From the NCBI GenBank assembly GCA_016931965.1, contig JAFGDT010000098.1, forward strand, positions 1 through 64,000: a stretch of DNA of 64,000 bases, in the 5' to 3' direction. The DNA is from a bacterium (GTDB lineage Bacteria > Zhuqueibacterota > QNDG01 > DSAB01). Position 1 is the stretch's first letter; each line of letters starts with the position of its first letter. A program made the position numbers and the translations under genes. Under the pieces are notes generated by a model. The model saw only the letters and a list, made by a program, of their open reading frames with translations. It ran no database searches and was not told where the DNA came from. This document shows positions 63,346 through 64,000 of this stretch, one piece after another.

Positions 63346-64000
63346 CTATATTCGCGCTTTAAGATTTAATACTTTCTTATATTGATCGATATCTTCTAAA
63401 ACCTTACCCACACCCCGAACAACCGCTGTTAAAGGATCTTCTGCTAAATTGACCGGTAAATTCGTCTCTTTTCGGAGCCGTTCATCCAATCCTTTCAATA
63501 GAGAACCTCCCCCAGTTAATATGATTCCCCTTTCTAAAATATCGGAGGAAAGTTCTGGAGGCGTGCGTTCCAAAGCCAATAGTACAGCCTCAACAATCGC
63601 TCTGACAGGTTCCTCTACAGCATCTTGAATATGCTCGGATGTAGCCTCCACTGTACGGGGTATCCCCGTGATGATGTCTCGGCCTCGAACTGGAATGATG
63701 CGGCTGTCCTGAAAGGGTCTTGTGGATCCGAATCGGATTTTGAGTTCCTCGGATGAGATTTCACCCAACAGAAGATTGTGTTTCCGTTTAAAGTACTGGA
63801 TAATGGATTCATTCATTTCATCCCCGGCGATGCGGATAGAGATTTTTGTAACGATGCCCGACATGGCCACAACCGCAATTTCAGTAGTTCCCCCTCCGAT
63901 ATCCACAATCATACTGCCCAAAGGTTCGTGAATAGGCAAACCGACACCGATGGCAGCAGCCATCGGTTCCTCCACAAGATAAACGTCACGCGCGCCTGCA
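63346..64000 (-). CDS. mreB: MreB actin-like cell-shape protein, 3' part
   Basis: C-terminal about 217 codons; the gene runs off the right edge of the window. The ORF track starts at an internal GTG, but the frame is open to position 64000 and reads AGARDVYLVEEPMAAAIG, an internal MreB sequence. Motifs: VDIGGGTTEIAVVAMSG (phosphate-binding loop), NESIIQYFKRKHNLLLGE and LTGGGSLLKGLDERL (adenosine motif). Head of the elongasome operon. Confidence 0.95.
   Translation of the reverse strand, partial: AGARDVYLVEEPMAAAIGVGLPIHEPLGSMIVDIGGGTTEIAVVAMSGIVTKISIRIAGDEMNESIIQYFKRKHNLLLGEISSEELKIRFGSTRPFQDSRIIPVRGRDIITGIPRTVEATSEHIQDAVEEPVRAIVEAVLLALERTPPELSSDILERGIILTGGGSLLKGLDERLRKETNLPVNLAEDPLTAVVRGVGKVLEDIDQYKKVLNLKARI

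Noticed and set aside
1-64000. CRISPR arrays, tRNA or rRNA genes, riboswitches
   Set aside because: No regularly spaced direct repeats and no recognisable tRNA, rRNA or riboswitch cores were seen in the gaps by eye; a tRNAscan-SE and Infernal run would settle this.

Overview
The window looks like chromosome from an AT-rich, rod-shaped Gram-negative bacterium, probably in the Fibrobacteres-Chlorobi-Bacteroidetes (FCB) superphylum, for example a Calditrichota, KSB1 or Ignavibacteria-like lineage. The evidence is a large secreted FG-GAP/dockerin-like protein ending in a NYPNPFN-type type IX secretion sorting domain, a Wza/Wzc export system (which implies an outer membrane), and an mreBCD-mrdA-rodA elongasome cluster. 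Placement at phylum level is inference. Every gene I can support, about 48, lies on the minus strand, so transcription runs from position 64000 towards position 1.

Right end (about 55-64 kb): the 3' part of mreB (cut by the window edge), mreC, mreD, mrdA (PBP2), rodA and lgt, then a TPR lipoprotein, a GT5 (GlgA-like) protein that has lost several donor-site residues, and a STAS protein fused to a transposase-type helix-turn-helix. A clear rho-independent terminator (54923-54953) closes this block.

Surface-polysaccharide locus (about 0.4-54.8 kb): it opens with the export genes wza and wzc, a UDP-glucuronate epimerase-like gene and a WbaP-type initiating phosphosugar transferase. About 35 more genes follow: seven GT4 and five GT2 glycosyltransferases (one GT4 fused to a hexapeptide acyltransferase), three or four GT-C (PMT/ArnT-like) membrane transferases, three Wzx flippases but only one recognisable Wzy polymerase, two asparagine-synthase paralogues (one without the glutaminase site), a NodU-type carbamoyltransferase, a polysaccharide deacetylase, several SDR sugar enzymes including RfbD, a GlpD-like oxidoreductase, methyltransferases (one broken by frameshifts) and a DUF457 membrane hydrolase. 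Three secreted proteins are embedded in it: a GH39-GH172 fusion, a 608-residue toroid-like protein of unknown function, and the FG-GAP/T9SS protein.

How they probably work together: WbaP loads the first sugar-phosphate on undecaprenyl phosphate, the cytoplasmic GTs extend it, Wzx flips it, Wzy polymerises it and Wzc/Wza export it. GT-C enzymes, the deacetylase, the carbamoyltransferase and the amidotransferases decorate it. Three flippases with one polymerase suggest a mosaic locus or more than one product. The least conventional part is the junction between the cell-shape and export genes: STAS-HTH, GT5 pseudoenzyme and TPR lipoprotein. No tRNA, rRNA, CRISPR array or intact insertion sequence was seen.
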